A stretch of 64,000 nucleotides of DNA, from assembly GCF_017873335.1 (NCBI RefSeq), contig NZ_JAGGKB010000006.1, forward strand, positions 1-64,000, read 5' to 3'. Of this stretch, positions 7,983 to 18,344 are shown piece after piece. This stretch comes from Thermococcus stetteri. GTDB lineage: Archaea; Methanobacteriota_B; Thermococci; Thermococcales; Thermococcaceae. Below the pieces are notes generated by a model that ran no database searches, was not told the DNA's origin, and saw nothing but the letters and a program-made list of their open reading frames with translations. Position numbers and translations under genes: made by a program. The stretch's first letter is position 1. The number at the start of each line of letters is the position of its first letter.

Positions 7983-9380
7983 ATGGCTGACCCTAAGATA
8001 GAGGCACTGTTCAGGCCCAAGAGTGTTGCAGTTATAGGTGCTTCTGGAAAGCCCGGAAAGATAGGCTATGCGATCATGAAGAACCTCGTAGATTACGGAT
8101 ATGAGGGTAAGATATACGCCGTCAACATCAAGGGCGGCGAGATTGAGATCAGCGGAAGGAAGTTCCCGGTCTACAAGAGTATTCTTGACGTTCCCGATGA
8201 GGTTGATATGGCAGTTATCGTCGTCCCGGCGAAGTTCGTTCCGCAGGTCGTTGAAGAGTGCGGTCAGAAGGGAGTTAAGGTTCTCCCGATAATCAGCTCC
8301 GGCTTCGGTGAGCTCGGTGAGGAGGGCAAGAAGGTCGAGCAGCAGCTCGTTGAGACCGCCCGTAAGTACGGCATGAGGATCCTCGGCCCGAACATCTTCG
8401 GCGTTGTTTACACCCCTGAGAAGCTCAACGCCACCTTCGGCCCAACCGACGTTCTCCCCGGTCCGCTCGCGCTCATCAGCCAGAGCGGTGCCCTTGGAAT
8501 AGCCCTCATGGGATGGACGATCCTTGAGAAGGTCGGCCTTTCGGCCGTGGTCAGCGTTGGGAACAAGAGCGACATCGACGACGCCGATTTGCTCGAATAC
8601 TTCAAGGAGGACGAGAACACGAGAGCCATCCTCATCTACATGGAGGGCGTCAAGGACGGAAGGCGCTTTATGGAGGTCGCGAAGGACGTCAGCATGGTCA
8701 AGCCGATAGTCATAATCAAGGCAGGAAGGAGCGAGCGCGGAGCCAAGGCGGCCGCTTCACACACGGGTTCGCTGGCTGGAAGCGACAAGGTCTACGATGC
8801 GGCTTTCAAGCAGAGCGGAGTCATAAGGGCCTACACCATAGGTGAGGCCTTTGACTACGCGAGGACCCTCAGCAACCTGCCCGAACCGGAGGGTGAGAAC
8901 CTCGTCATCCTCACCAACGGCGGTGGAATAGGCGTCATGGCGACCGACGCGGCAGAGGAAGCCGGCCTGCACCTCTACGACAACCTTGAGGACCTCAAGG
9001 TCTTCGCCAACCACATGCCGCCCTTTGGAAGCTACAAGAACCCGGTTGACCTCACCGGTATGGCCGGAGCGGAGAGCTACGAGGGTGCCGTAAGGGATGC
9101 CCTCGCCAACCCGAACATGCACGGCATAGCGGTTCTCTACTGCCAGACGGCCGTCCTTGATCCCAGGGACCTTGCCGACATAGTCATCCGCGAGTACAAC
9201 GAGAGCGGAAGGAAGAAGCCCCTCGTCGTTGCCATCGTCGGCGGTATAGAGGCCAAGGAAGCCATAGACAGGCTCAACGAGGAAGGCATTCCAGCTTACC
9301 CAGAGCCTGAGAGGGCAATAAAGGCCCTAGCTGCACTCTACCGCTGGAGCAGGTGGAAGGCCAAGCAGAAGAAGGAGTGA
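7983..9380 (+). CDS. acdA: ADP-forming acetyl-CoA synthetase I, alpha subunit
   Basis: This enzyme makes acetate and ATP from acetyl-CoA, ADP and Pi and is the main substrate-level phosphorylation step of Thermococcales. The 465-residue alpha subunit has a CoA-binding Rossmann domain (SVAVIGASGKPGKIGY), the NIFG/SQSGALG ligase domains and the phospho-histidine motif AASHTGSLAG near residue 257. ATG 7983 is chosen over an in-frame ATG at 7962 because GAGGTGAT at 7971-7978 fits only the later codon. The beta subunit is not in the window, as is usual for this isoform. Confidence 0.94.
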   Translation: MADPKIEALFRPKSVAVIGASGKPGKIGYAIMKNLVDYGYEGKIYAVNIKGGEIEISGRKFPVYKSILDVPDEVDMAVIVVPAKFVPQVVEECGQKGVKVLPIISSGFGELGEEGKKVEQQLVETARKYGMRILGPNIFGVVYTPEKLNATFGPTDVLPGPLALISQSGALGIALMGWTILEKVGLSAVVSVGNKSDIDDADLLEYFKEDENTRAILIYMEGVKDGRRFMEVAKDVSMVKPIVIIKAGRSERGAKAAASHTGSLAGSDKVYDAAFKQSGVIRAYTIGEAFDYARTLSNLPEPEGENLVILTNGGGIGVMATDAAEEAGLHLYDNLEDLKVFANHMPPFGSYKNPVDLTGMAGAESYEGAVRDALANPNMHGIAVLYCQTAVLDPRDLADIVIREYNESGRKKPLVVAIVGGIEAKEAIDRLNEEGIPAYPEPERAIKALAALYRWSRWKAKQKKE

Positions 9381-9486
9381 ATCCTCTTCCGTTCTCTTTG
9401 ATTTTAGATTTCTCTTCTTGCCCGCTTTGCCCACACAATAATAATCGTTTTTAGCCGCTAACTCCAAACCAGCTCTGGGGGGGACC

Positions 9487-10194
9487 ATGCTCATAGCCCT
9501 CATCTCAGACATCCACTCCAACTGGGAGGCCCTTCAAGCGGTGTGGAGGGAAGTAAAGAGGGCAGACGCGATACTCTGCATGGGGGACTTAGTTGGCTAC
9601 GGGGCTTCTCCAAACGAGGTCGTTGAGTTCGTCAGAAAGCAGATGGAGAAGAGGGCTTTCCTCTGCGTCCGGGGCAACCATGACAACGCGGTGGCCTTCG
9701 GCACCGACTGGGGCTTCAACCCCTACGCGAGGGAAGCGGTTAGGTGGCACCAGTGGGTTATGAAGAGCGAAAACCTGGAGTTCCTCAGGAGGCTCCCCGT
9801 GAGGCAGCTTTTCACCGACGACATGAGGAGGAGCTATTTACTCATCCACGGCTCCCCGAGGGCTCCGCTGGACGAGTACCTCTTCCCCTGGCTTCCGGAC
9901 AGCGAGTTTAGAGCTGTCCTAAGCTATGTCCGTCAGGATGACCTTCTGGTGGGCCACACTCATATCCCGATGCTCAAAGTCTTAGACTGGCGGAGAATTA
10001 TTAACCCTGGCTCCGTTGGACAGCCGAGGGATGGGGACTGGAGGGCGAGCTATGCACTCATAGACACCAGCGAAGAGCCTCTAGAAAACGTGGAATTCCA
10101 CCGGGTAGAGTACGATGTGGAAGAGGCAGCGAGAAAAATAATCGAAAAGGGACTTCCCAGGTTCCTGGCGAACAGGTTGTTCGAGGGCGTTTAG
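9487..10194 (+). CDS. calcineurin-like metallophosphoesterase
   Basis: The 235-residue protein shows all dimetal motifs: SDIHSN (residues 7-12), GDLVGYG, GNHDN, an isolated His in LIHGSP and GHTHIP. This is the YfcE/MJ0936-like phosphodiesterase group; the substrate is unknown. GGGGGGGACC precedes the ATG. Its stop codon shares bases with the stop of the convergent PRC-barrel gene. Confidence 0.88.
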   Translation: MLIALISDIHSNWEALQAVWREVKRADAILCMGDLVGYGASPNEVVEFVRKQMEKRAFLCVRGNHDNAVAFGTDWGFNPYAREAVRWHQWVMKSENLEFLRRLPVRQLFTDDMRRSYLLIHGSPRAPLDEYLFPWLPDSEFRAVLSYVRQDDLLVGHTHIPMLKVLDWRRIINPGSVGQPRDGDWRASYALIDTSEEPLENVEFHRVEYDVEEAARKIIEKGLPRFLANRLFEGV

Positions 10195-10526
10195 TCCTTC
10201 CTCTGGAGGCCGCCGCCCAGCCTTCTCTCCCTCGTAGCTGTGGCTACGCTCGGGAGACGTTTGAGTTTTGACTTAACTGCCAGCTTGTTGGAGTCTATTA
10301 TTATGACCTCACCCACGCTCTTCACTGCACTAATAGGAATTAAGAGGAGCCCCTCCTGGTCAGTAACGAACTGGCTGACGTCAAGGTCTTCATCAGGCTC
10401 GGCCACTATGACTAATATTTCGCCAGTCTCTTCGTCGAAGCTCAAATCGTAGACCCATCCGAGCCTTATTCCAGTGTCGGTTATCAGCTCAACATCCCTA
10501 AGTTTGGATGCCTTAATCTTTACCAT
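10191..10526 (-). CDS. PRC-barrel domain protein
   Basis: A 111-residue protein with a single PRC-barrel: MVKIKASKLRDVELITDTG followed by beta strands GWVYDLSFDEETGEILVIVAEP and a LLIPISAVKSVGEVIII strand pair. The C-terminal 25 residues are basic and probably flexible. PRC-barrel proteins in archaea are small adaptors, sometimes linked to RNA metabolism or cell division. The start at Met2 (10526) rather than 10529 is not certain. It is monocistronic and convergent with the phosphoesterase. Confidence 0.82.
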   Translation of the reverse strand: MVKIKASKLRDVELITDTGIRLGWVYDLSFDEETGEILVIVAEPDEDLDVSQFVTDQEGLLLIPISAVKSVGEVIIIDSNKLAVKSKLKRLPSVATATRERRLGGGLQRKD

Positions 10527-10606
10527 CACCAGCCACCTCTGGGTTTTTCCCCATCGTCATTGAGCATCGGTGTATAAAACCTTTTCCAAAAATAATTGAG
10601 GGTGGG

Positions 10607-13114
10607 TCAGAACGTATAGTAGTCGGGTCCACCCCTTTCCTTTCCGGCCTGTTTTTTCCTGTTCTCCTCGAAGTTCCTGTAGTACTCCATCATGTACGAA
10701 GTCACACTCGGCCTGACTTTCTTCATAGCCATCTCAAAGTCCTTCTTTGACACCTTCAGCCTCTCGAGGAACTCCTCTGACTCGCTTTCGACTAGCTCGC
10801 GTGGAAGCTCTCTCATTATCCTGCGCATCGCTATCAGAGCGGCTTCCCTGACGAGTGCGGCTATGTCAGCACCGGTGTAGCCCTCGGTCTTCTTGGCGAG
10901 CTCACCCAAATCAACATCGCTCGCAAGCGGTACTCTCCTGGTGTGCACCTTGAATATCTCCAGCCTGGCCTTCTCGTCCGGCGCTGGAACCAGTATCAGC
11001 CTATCGAACCTTCCTGGCCTGAGGAGTGCAGGATCGATAATGTCCGGCCTGTTGGTCGCACCAATGACGACCACACCACTGTTCTCCTGAATACCATCCA
11101 TTTCAGTGAGGAGCTGATTGATCAACCTGTCAGTAACCCTGTCCCCTTCGAAACCTCTGGCGGGCGCTATCGCATCTATCTCGTCTATGAACACAACCGT
11201 CGGAGCGGCCTGTCTGGCCTTCCTGAAGATCTCCCTGATCCTCTTCTCGGTTTCACCGACCCACTTTGAGAGAACCTCCGGACCCCTTATCGCTATGAAG
11301 TTGGCCTCGCTCTCGTTGGCGACTGCCTTGGCGAGGAGAGTCTTACCTGTTCCGGGCGGACCGTAGAGGAGTATCCCCTTCGGCGGCTCAATTCCGAGCA
11401 TCTTAAAGGCCTTGGGATATTTAAGGGGCCATTCGACGGCTTCTCTGAGCTCCTGCTTTACGTCTTCGAGACCTCCAATGTCGTCCCAGTGCACGTTTGG
11501 AACCTCAAGGAGCACCTCTCTGAGGGCACTGGGCTCGACCATCTTGAGGGCCTCGTAGAAGTCGGCCTTCCTGACTCTGAGCTCCTGAAGGACTTCCGGC
11601 GGAATCCTCTCCTGCTCAGGGCTTATCTTACCCTCCTGGATCAGCCTCCTGAGAACGACCATTGCCGCTTCTCTGGCAAGTGCAGCCAGATCAGCGCCGA
11701 CGAAACCGTGAGTAACTTCCGCCAGCTCGTCGAGCATTCTGTCTATCAGCCTGTTCCTAACTTCGGAGTACATTTCGGCATCCTTTTTGAGAGCCTCCTT
11801 AACTTCGCTCTCGTTCTTTGCGTTTTCAACCTCTGCGATGATCTTGTCTATCCTTTTGGCATCGAAACTGCCCTTTTCCTTTATCCCACGGAGCACCCTA
11901 AGGACGGCCTCTTTGTCGTAATTGGGTTCAAGTGGCATTCCCCTGGTGTGGATCTGGAGTATCTCTTTTCTGCCCTGCTTGTCTGGGACACCGACCTCAA
12001 TCTCCCTGTCAAACCTTCCGGGCCTCCTCAGGGCCGGGTCAATCGCGTCGGGCCTGTTGGTAGCGGCTATTACTATGACCTTTCCGCGGCTCTTGAGACC
12101 GTCCATTAGCGTGAGAAGCTGGCTGACAACCCGCTTCTCTACTTCTCCAACTACCTCCTCTCTCTTAGGGGCTATTGCGTCTATCTCGTCGATGAAGATT
12201 ATGCTAGGGGCGTTTTCTTCGGCCTCCTTGAATATCTCCCTTAGCCTCTCCTCGCTCTCGCCGTAGAACTTGCTCATTATCTCTGGGCCGTTGATGGCTA
12301 TGAAGTGGGCGTTCGCCTCGTTTGCAACCGCCTTGGCAAGGAGCGTCTTACCGGTTCCGGGCGGGCCGTAGAGGAGGACTCCCTTCGGCGGCTCAATCCC
12401 GAGCCTCTCGAAGAGCTCTGGGTGCTTAAGCGGAAGCTCGACCATCTCGCGGATTTTTTGAATGGCGTCGCTGAGGCCGCCTATGTCCTCGTAGGTGACC
12501 TCCGGGATGCTCTCCTCCTTGACTTCGACGGCCTGGGGAAGGACTTCGACCTCAGTGTTGTAGGTTATCTGGACGATGCCTTTTGGGACAGTATTGACAA
12601 CAACGAACTTCAGCTCGCCGAATCCGATCGGCATGGCCTCAAAGAACCCTCTGAGCAGCTCATCGAAGGGTGAGTACACAGCTTCATTCTGCCCGCCGGC
12701 CACTATAAGGTCGCCCTTGACGACGGGCCTTCCGAGGAGGTTCTGCTTTACGATCTCCCCCGGAATCTGGATGAAGACTCCCTTCTGGGCAGGTGCCAGA
12801 ACGACCTTTTTGGCCTCCTGAACTTCCGCCCTGGAAACGGTGACATAATCCCCTATGCTCACTCCCGCGTTTCTCCTGATGTAGCCGTCCATTCTGATTA
12901 TGTCGAGCCCCCTGTCGTCAGGGTGGGCGTTGGCGACTATTGCAGCCGTGACCCTTTCACCTTTGAGCGTGACTATATCGCCCGGCTCAACACCGAGCTT
13001 TCTCTGGTACTTTCTGTCAAACCTGACTATTCCCCTTCCAACGTCCCTCTTCAGGGCCTCCGCAACGCGGAGCTTGATCTCATCAACTCTTTCGTCCTCT
13101 TTGCCGAATATCAT
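10607..13114 (-). CDS. cdc48: CDC48/VCP-type AAA+ ATPase
   Basis: The 835-residue protein has the N domain (residues 1-190) with double-psi beta barrel, then two AAA+ modules. Walker A is GPPGTGKT at 250-257 and again near 580-590; Walker B is [11 protein letters not shown] and [11 protein letters not shown]; arginine fingers and SRH segments (ATNRPD) follow each. It is an unfoldase that can work with the archaeal proteasome. The C-terminus ends in an aromatic tail (DYYTF) resembling the HbYX proteasome-docking type. It overlaps the upstream RNase H-fold gene by 4 bases, so the two form one transcript. Confidence 0.95.
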   Translation of the reverse strand: MIFGKEDERVDEIKLRVAEALKRDVGRGIVRFDRKYQRKLGVEPGDIVTLKGERVTAAIVANAHPDDRGLDIIRMDGYIRRNAGVSIGDYVTVSRAEVQEAKKVVLAPAQKGVFIQIPGEIVKQNLLGRPVVKGDLIVAGGQNEAVYSPFDELLRGFFEAMPIGFGELKFVVVNTVPKGIVQITYNTEVEVLPQAVEVKEESIPEVTYEDIGGLSDAIQKIREMVELPLKHPELFERLGIEPPKGVLLYGPPGTGKTLLAKAVANEANAHFIAINGPEIMSKFYGESEERLREIFKEAEENAPSIIFIDEIDAIAPKREEVVGEVEKRVVSQLLTLMDGLKSRGKVIVIAATNRPDAIDPALRRPGRFDREIEVGVPDKQGRKEILQIHTRGMPLEPNYDKEAVLRVLRGIKEKGSFDAKRIDKIIAEVENAKNESEVKEALKKDAEMYSEVRNRLIDRMLDELAEVTHGFVGADLAALAREAAMVVLRRLIQEGKISPEQERIPPEVLQELRVRKADFYEALKMVEPSALREVLLEVPNVHWDDIGGLEDVKQELREAVEWPLKYPKAFKMLGIEPPKGILLYGPPGTGKTLLAKAVANESEANFIAIRGPEVLSKWVGETEKRIREIFRKARQAAPTVVFIDEIDAIAPARGFEGDRVTDRLINQLLTEMDGIQENSGVVVIGATNRPDIIDPALLRPGRFDRLILVPAPDEKARLEIFKVHTRRVPLASDVDLGELAKKTEGYTGADIAALVREAALIAMRRIMRELPRELVESESEEFLERLKVSKKDFEMAMKKVRPSVTSYMMEYYRNFEENRKKQAGKERGGPDYYTF

Positions 13115-13869
13115 CTTGAACGCCCCCTCCTGTGGATCTCTATTGCCTCCTCAAGGGTGAGGTTTCCGAGCGCGACCTCCCTGGCCAGCCTGGAGGAAAT
13201 TGTTATGTTCCCACTCAGCTCACGGCTCCTCCTCTTTATATGCTCTATCTCTCTCTTCGTCGGTTCTTTTATCTCCAGTACATCCCCTATAGTCGTCTCC
13301 CTGCCTTCTCGGAGCCCTATGTTTATGGAGGCGACGATGTCAACCACAGAGGAGCTTTCAATCCCGCCGACCTTAGGCGTTGTTCTGGACTCGTTTACGA
13401 TAATGATTGGGTAGTCGTATCCGAGCACCTCGCCGAGGGCTTTAAGCATCATAGTCCTCTGTCTCTTGGCACCGTTGCCAATCTTCAGCTTAGCACTCGG
13501 ATATTTCTCAAGCATTTCCACAACTGGTTCGACGTCTTTGGGGCTTTTAAGCCTGTGGACCTCTACGACCTTCCCGTCGGCAACGACGCTCATTCCCGGC
13601 CTGTCCCCTGGATCTATGGCTATAAAGACGTTCTGGAAGCGCTTTCTTCCCTCCAGCCTGGCAAGAAGATCGTCTATGAAGTTCTCATCCCTCACGATGA
13701 CCTTGACTGGGAACTCGACTTGATCTTTCTCGCCCGTGAGGACGACCTCAACATCGTATGGAATCCCCTCACCAACCCTAAGACTGAGGAAGGGTATCTT
13801 GTACTCCTTCAGCACCTTGGTGGCGATGTAATAGACCCTCACATCGCCAGTCATAATCGCTACTCTCAT
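13111..13869 (-). CDS. RuvX/YqgF-like RNase H-fold protein
   Basis: The 252-residue archaeal protein is not named in my memory, but residues 80-185 show an RNase H-fold pattern: IAIDPG (Asp86), a following strand [20 protein letters not shown] (Glu160, compare the DERLTT motif of YqgF) and SSVVDIVAS (Asp177). YqgF/RuvX proteins are Holliday-junction-like or rRNA-processing nucleases. An N-terminal Rossmann-like half (1-75) and a basic helical tail flank it. It is the first gene of a two-gene operon with cdc48, overlapping by 4 bases. The nuclease call is inference. Confidence 0.6.
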   Translation of the reverse strand: MRVAIMTGDVRVYYIATKVLKEYKIPFLSLRVGEGIPYDVEVVLTGEKDQVEFPVKVIVRDENFIDDLLARLEGRKRFQNVFIAIDPGDRPGMSVVADGKVVEVHRLKSPKDVEPVVEMLEKYPSAKLKIGNGAKRQRTMMLKALGEVLGYDYPIIIVNESRTTPKVGGIESSSVVDIVASINIGLREGRETTIGDVLEIKEPTKREIEHIKRRSRELSGNITISSRLAREVALGNLTLEEAIEIHRRGRSR

Positions 13870-13956
13870 GGTCGAAAGTTGGGGAGAACGTTAAAAAACC
13901 TTTTCAAATTCAATGCTCGGAAATAAATTAACAAAAAAGGATGGGAGGTAAGAACT

Positions 13957-14136
13957 TCAAACGTGCCTGGCGTAGAGGGTCTTCCTGCCCTCGGTCTGGG
14001 CCCTCTTGACGGCCTTCTCGACGAGGGCCTTGACCTCCGCCTCGAGGGCGTCGTAGAACTCGGGGCTGACCCTCATCTCGGGGTCAACGCTCTTAACGAA
14101 CTCCTTAACCTTGGACTTAACAAGCATCTCAGCCAT
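13957..14136 (-). CDS. short histone-fold-like protein, lacking helix 3
   Basis: The 59-residue protein starts at ATG 14136 after a strong GGAGGTG site. Residues 5-16 resemble histone helix 1, 21-28 loop 1 (RVSPEF), 28-49 the long helix 2 (DALEAEVKALVEKAVKRA) and 51-56 loop 2 with the GRKT signature seen in archaeal histones. It ends where helix 3 would begin. It resembles small DUF1931-like histone-fold proteins. It could dimerise through helix 2, but DNA binding is not shown. Confidence 0.65.
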   Translation of the reverse strand: MAEMLVKSKVKEFVKSVDPEMRVSPEFYDALEAEVKALVEKAVKRAQTEGRKTLYARHV

Positions 14137-14186
14137 GGCTAACACCTCCTTATTGGCCTTTGAGGCCGTTAATTGTGCACCTTTGA

Positions 14187-14196
14187 CCTTTATAAC
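14187..14196 (-). promoter_or_regulatory. TATA box of the short histone-fold gene
   Basis: GTTATAAAGG on the minus strand lies about 55 bases before ATG 14136. With transcription starting about 25 bases downstream, this leaves a short leader holding the GGAGGTG site. Confidence 0.6.
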
Positions 14197-14261
14197 TCTT
14201 CCCCTCCTGAGGCCCCAGAAAAGATTAAATCCGGAAGGGACTCACTTATCTTGGTGAGCGG

Positions 14262-15560
14262 ATGAAGGCCGTGCTCATAGATGGTGAACACTATCCTGAT
14301 GTCACCAGATGGGCAATTCAAAAGCTTGGGAACGTCTGCTGTGCCGTTTTCTTGGGCGGTACTGAGAAAATAGGCAGCTTAGAATCCCTTGAGAGTAAAA
14401 TCGGGGTTCCTCTCTACTACTCTCCTAATTACCTCGACGCAGTCAGGAAGGCCGTCTTGGAAAACGACGTTGACGAGGTCGTTGATTTGAGTGATGAGCC
14501 GATCCTGACGTATGAAGACCGCTTTAGGATAGCTTCCCTCTGCATGCTCCTGGGAGTTACATACCGCGGAGCCGATTTCACCTTCATGCCGAAGCCGCTG
14601 AAGAAAACTAAAAAGCCGAGCATATCAATCATCGGCACCGGTAAGAGAGTCGGGAAGACAGCAGTCAGCGGTTTTGTTGCGAGAACCCTAAAGGAGGTCG
14701 CACGCCCGGTCATCGTGACGATGGGCAGGGGCGGTCCAGAAGAACCAGAACTCATAGACGGCGAGAAAATCGAGATAACGCCTGAATTCTTACTCCGGGT
14801 CTCAGAGGAGGGGAAGCACGCGGCATCTGACCACTTCGAGGACGCTTTGACGTCCAGAGTGACAACCATTGGTTGCAGGAGATGCGGCGGTGGGATGGCG
14901 GGCTTCTCTTTCTTTGACGTAGTGGACAAAGGTGTTGGGCTCGCGGAGAGCCTTCCCCACGACATTATAATCCTTGAGGGGAGTGGAGCGACGTTCCCGG
15001 CTTACAGGGCTGATGCTTACGTTCTTATTATCGGTGGAAAGCAGAAAACGGAATTCCTGAGGGGCTACTTTGGGCCTTTTAGGATAGCACTTTCAGAGCT
15101 GGTAATCGTAACGATGGCGGACGAGATAAGCCCCGAGAAGAGACGAGAAATAGAAAAAATTGTCGGAGGGATAAACCCCGAGGCTGACCTTCACTTCACT
15201 GCCTTTCGTCCGAGACCGCTTGGAGACGTCTCTGGCAAAAGATTGGGTCTCGTCATGACATCTGCGAGCGCACTGCCAAAGGCTGTAGAGCACTTAGAAG
15301 GGCTCGGGGCAGAGGTAGTGGTAGCTTCGGGGAACCTCTCAAACAGACCGAAGCTCTGGGCAGACCTTGAGAGGTTCAGTGGCATCGATGCAGTGGCGGT
15401 GGAACTGAAGGCGGCGGCCGTTGATGTCGTAACTAGGTGGGCGCTGGAGAGGGGCATCGAGGTTATTTACCTTGACAACGAGCCGGTAGATATAGACGGC
15501 AAAGACTTAAGGAAGTCCGTCCTGAGGCTCGGAAAAAGAGTCCTGGAGAGGAGATCATGA
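14262..15560 (+). CDS. cpgS: cyclic 2,3-diphosphoglycerate synthetase
   Basis: The 432-residue protein joins the two phosphates of 2,3-diphosphoglycerate with ATP to give cyclic DPG, a thermoprotective solute. A central P-loop-like segment [14 protein letters not shown] (near residue 128) and the block [16 protein letters not shown] (near 210) fit the family. It overlaps the next gene (2-phosphoglycerate kinase) by 4 bases; together they form the complete two-step pathway from 2-phosphoglycerate. ATG 14262 is preceded by GGTGAGCGG. Confidence 0.9.
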   Translation: MKAVLIDGEHYPDVTRWAIQKLGNVCCAVFLGGTEKIGSLESLESKIGVPLYYSPNYLDAVRKAVLENDVDEVVDLSDEPILTYEDRFRIASLCMLLGVTYRGADFTFMPKPLKKTKKPSISIIGTGKRVGKTAVSGFVARTLKEVARPVIVTMGRGGPEEPELIDGEKIEITPEFLLRVSEEGKHAASDHFEDALTSRVTTIGCRRCGGGMAGFSFFDVVDKGVGLAESLPHDIIILEGSGATFPAYRADAYVLIIGGKQKTEFLRGYFGPFRIALSELVIVTMADEISPEKRREIEKIVGGINPEADLHFTAFRPRPLGDVSGKRLGLVMTSASALPKAVEHLEGLGAEVVVASGNLSNRPKLWADLERFSGIDAVAVELKAAAVDVVTRWALERGIEVIYLDNEPVDIDGKDLRKSVLRLGKRVLERRS

Positions 15561-16429
15561 TAATAGTGACGGATAGAGAGAGAAAGATAAGGCTCCCGTT
15601 TTCGAGGGGCATACTCACTCGCTCCATAACTCTGGCCGGAATAGACGTGGGCATAGCCTACGCCATAGCGACGGAGGTTCAAAAAGAGCTGGAGAGAAAA
15701 GGGAAGCGATCCGTAACTACAGAAGAGATACGTGAGCTGACATACCAGAAGCTCCTTGAAAAGGGGCTTAAGGAAGAAGCCAAGAGATACCTCTTCTGGC
15801 GCGAGCTTAGGAGGAAAAAGGTCAGGCTGACTGTTCTTCTCGGTGGAGCGACCGGAGTTGGAAAATCCACTATAGCGACCGAACTGGCCTTCAGGCTTGG
15901 AATCAGGAGCATAATAGGGACGGACACGATAAGGGAAGTCATGAGGAAGATAATAGCCAGGGAGCTCCTCCCGGACATACACGTTTCCTCTTTTCTTACA
16001 GAGAGGGTTGTAAAAACTCCCAAGAACTCCGATCCACTCATCTACGGCTTCGAGACCCAGGCCAAGCACGTTTCAGTCGGAATAAAGGCAGTCCTTGAGA
16101 GGGCCAGAAGGGAAGGTCTAAACGCACTGATAGAGGGCATCCACGTTGTCCCGGGCTTCGTCGAGCCAAAAGAGGATGAGTTCATGTACGTAATTGCGGT
16201 GCCGGCCAAGGAGCACCTCCTGGCCCATTTCTACGAGCGCGCCCGCTACTCACAGAGGGACGCCGAAAAGTACGTGAAGAACGCGGACAGGATAATGCGC
16301 ATCCAGGAGTACCTTGTTGAGAGGGCAAGGGAGCACGGAATCCCAGTCATTGAGAACGTAGAGCTTGAAAACACAGTTTCCACGATTCTCGCAGACATGA
16401 TGAAAAAGCTGGAAGAAAAGGGAGTTTAG
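15557..16429 (+). CDS. pgk2: 2-phosphoglycerate kinase
   Basis: The 290-residue enzyme phosphorylates 2-phosphoglycerate to 2,3-diphosphoglycerate. An ATP-cone-like N-terminal segment (residues 1-90) precedes a P-loop, [10 protein letters not shown] (near residue 96), and the [10 protein letters not shown] and EGIHVVPG motifs of the family. It is translationally coupled to cpgS and supplies its substrate. Its stop overlaps by 4 bases the stop of the convergent phosphoesterase gene. Confidence 0.9.
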   Translation: MIIVTDRERKIRLPFSRGILTRSITLAGIDVGIAYAIATEVQKELERKGKRSVTTEEIRELTYQKLLEKGLKEEAKRYLFWRELRRKKVRLTVLLGGATGVGKSTIATELAFRLGIRSIIGTDTIREVMRKIIARELLPDIHVSSFLTERVVKTPKNSDPLIYGFETQAKHVSVGIKAVLERARREGLNALIEGIHVVPGFVEPKEDEFMYVIAVPAKEHLLAHFYERARYSQRDAEKYVKNADRIMRIQEYLVERAREHGIPVIENVELENTVSTILADMMKKLEEKGV

Positions 16430-17928
16430 CTCTTCTTCCTCTTCCAAATCCCGAGGAGTTTTCTGCTGCCCCAGGTTGACTGCACTTCCCAGACGACAAC
16501 CATGTCGGTGTATATGTCTATGAGGTTGAAGCTGTTTCCAAACGGGTTCCTGTGGAGCTCCCAGCTGACGGAGCCTGCGTTGATTATCGGAGTGTTCTCT
16601 ATCTTCACACCGAAGGCGTTTCCTCCGTGCCCGGTAAGAACAAGCTCCGTTCCCTCGTCGGTCAGAACCTTCAGGACGTCTCCCGCATCCTCCAGGAAGC
16701 CTATCTCCCTGCTCTTAGGCACGGGAATAACGTTGTGGTGCATGGCCACTATCCTGAACTTCCCCTCGTATTCCCTGAGCGTGTTCCTGAGCTTCTTCTG
16801 GCCCATCCTTCCCACCACGCCTATCGGCGTCTCGTACTGGGCGCTGAGGACTGGAATGAGAACGATGTCTCCGAGTTCGAGGATTTGGGGCTCCCCAAAG
16901 TACTCCTGGAAGAGCTCGTAGCCTAGGTACGTTATGTCGTTGTGGCCAGGAACGAGGATTTTCTGCGGCTTAACGAGCTTGTAGTACTCGTAGGCCCTCT
17001 CATAGTACCTCTCGATCCCCGCGTCCACCATGTCCCCGTTGTGTATCACCAAGTCGGGCTTCAGCCTCTCGTTGATCATCCTGACGACGTTCTCGAGGGT
17101 CTTCCTCCTGAAGTAAACCCTGTCCGAGACGTTGCTCTCGCTCATCTGGACTATTCTGAATATCCTCCTCCCTGATGGCACGAATATCTTGGGCTTTATT
17201 GGTTTGTGCTCCTTTGTAGCCTCATCTCCAGTGACGCGCCTTATGGTCACCCTGACCCTGCCGTCGTCGTAGAGCTCTATTATGTTGTAGCTGTTCACGT
17301 CCCCTTTTCTAGTCTTCCTGCACGAGGTACAGCCCGCGTTGTCTATGACCATATCCTCAACGCGGTAGACGTTGGGGACGTGCTTGTGGCCGCAGGTGTA
17401 GAGGGTAACGCCGTGCCTTAGGAGGAGGTCGAGGACATCACCTGCGTTGAACAGGACGTTCCTTTCCCTGCCCGTATCGGGAAGCGGGACGAGGTGGTGG
17501 TGAGCTGCAACGATCTTGAACTTCCTGTCGGAGTACTCTTCAAGCTTCTCCCTCAACCAGCGGAAATTGTGGCCGCCGATCCTGCCGTCGCTCAAATCCG
17601 GTATCGTCGAGTCCACCCAAATAACGACGCCGTCCCTGAACTCATAGACTCCGTTGAGCGGCCCTATGAATTCCTCAAAGAGCTTGTAGCCGACGTTCCT
17701 GACGTCGTGGTTGCCTGGAAGAATAACGAGCGGTTTTTGTATTTTTTTCAGCTGATAGGCCGCCAGCTCGTACTCCTCACGGAGGCCCTGGTTGGTGATG
17801 TCTCCCGTATGGATAACGAAGTCAAAACTACTTCGATTGATCTCCTCGACGATTAGGTCGAAGGCATACCCCTTGAACGCGCCCTCGTTGGTGATGTGGG
17901 TGTCGCTTATGTGGGCTATCCTTATCAT
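16426..17928 (-). CDS. tandem metallophosphoesterase with a degenerate second domain
   Basis: The 500-residue protein contains two phosphoesterase folds. Domain 1 (residues 1-240) is complete: SDTH (Asp9, His11), GDITN, GNHD, AAHHH and CGHKH. Domain 2 (about 245-480) keeps GDMVD and MHHN but has MSES in place of the DxH motif, GHND in place of GNHD and TGHGGN in place of GHxH, so it is probably inactive. ATG 17928 is preferred because GGAGTGAT fits it. It sits downstream of a CBS gene and an amidotransferase, with short overlaps. The substrate is unknown. Confidence 0.85.
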   Translation of the reverse strand: MIRIAHISDTHITNEGAFKGYAFDLIVEEINRSSFDFVIHTGDITNQGLREEYELAAYQLKKIQKPLVILPGNHDVRNVGYKLFEEFIGPLNGVYEFRDGVVIWVDSTIPDLSDGRIGGHNFRWLREKLEEYSDRKFKIVAAHHHLVPLPDTGRERNVLFNAGDVLDLLLRHGVTLYTCGHKHVPNVYRVEDMVIDNAGCTSCRKTRKGDVNSYNIIELYDDGRVRVTIRRVTGDEATKEHKPIKPKIFVPSGRRIFRIVQMSESNVSDRVYFRRKTLENVVRMINERLKPDLVIHNGDMVDAGIERYYERAYEYYKLVKPQKILVPGHNDITYLGYELFQEYFGEPQILELGDIVLIPVLSAQYETPIGVVGRMGQKKLRNTLREYEGKFRIVAMHHNVIPVPKSREIGFLEDAGDVLKVLTDEGTELVLTGHGGNAFGVKIENTPIINAGSVSWELHRNPFGNSFNLIDIYTDMVVVWEVQSTWGSRKLLGIWKRKKS

Positions 17929-17933
17929 ACCCA

Positions 17934-18344
17934 TCACTCCGCGGCTATTGCCGTTTCAAGCCTTCTCCTGCTCGACTCGAGGAGATCGCTTATCGAGAAT
18001 ATGCCCACTATTTTCCCTCCCTCCTCAACCAAGATGTGCTTGATGCCCTTCTTTGAGAGCAGGTCGAGTACTTCTCCAAGGGGAGCCGTTGAGGGCACGG
18101 TTATCAGGTCTTTGGTCATTATTTCCTTCACGGGGGTGGTGTTGGGAAGGCCCGGGATGACCATCCTCCGTATGATGTCACCCTTCGTCAGGAAGCCCAC
18201 GACGTTACCCTCTTCATCTACCACTACTAGAGAGCCTATGTCAAACTCGACCATTACTTCTCCTGCCCTCTTTATCGTGTCGTCGGGCTTCACTCCTATC
18301 AGCTTTTTCGTCATGTACACCCGGATGGGTGCCCTAAGGTCCAT
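17934..18344 (-). CDS. CBS-domain pair protein
   Basis: The 136-residue protein is a pair of CBS motifs (about residues 6-62 and 70-126): VYMTKKLIGVKPDDTI...GSLVVVDEEGNVVG and EIMTKDLITVPSTAPL...ILVEEGGKIVG. CBS pairs bind adenosyl nucleotides and signal energy state. ATG 18344 is chosen over 18380 because GGGTGA lies 6 bases before it. It overlaps the amidotransferase stop by 11 bases and probably shares its transcript. Confidence 0.85.
   Translation of the reverse strand: MDLRAPIRVYMTKKLIGVKPDDTIKRAGEVMVEFDIGSLVVVDEEGNVVGFLTKGDIIRRMVIPGLPNTTPVKEIMTKDLITVPSTAPLGEVLDLLSKKGIKHILVEEGGKIVGIFSISDLLESSRRRLETAIAAE

Noticed and set aside
10692-13160. Several long open frames opposite cdc48
   Set aside because: They mirror the codon pattern of the real gene on the other strand and have no start signals.
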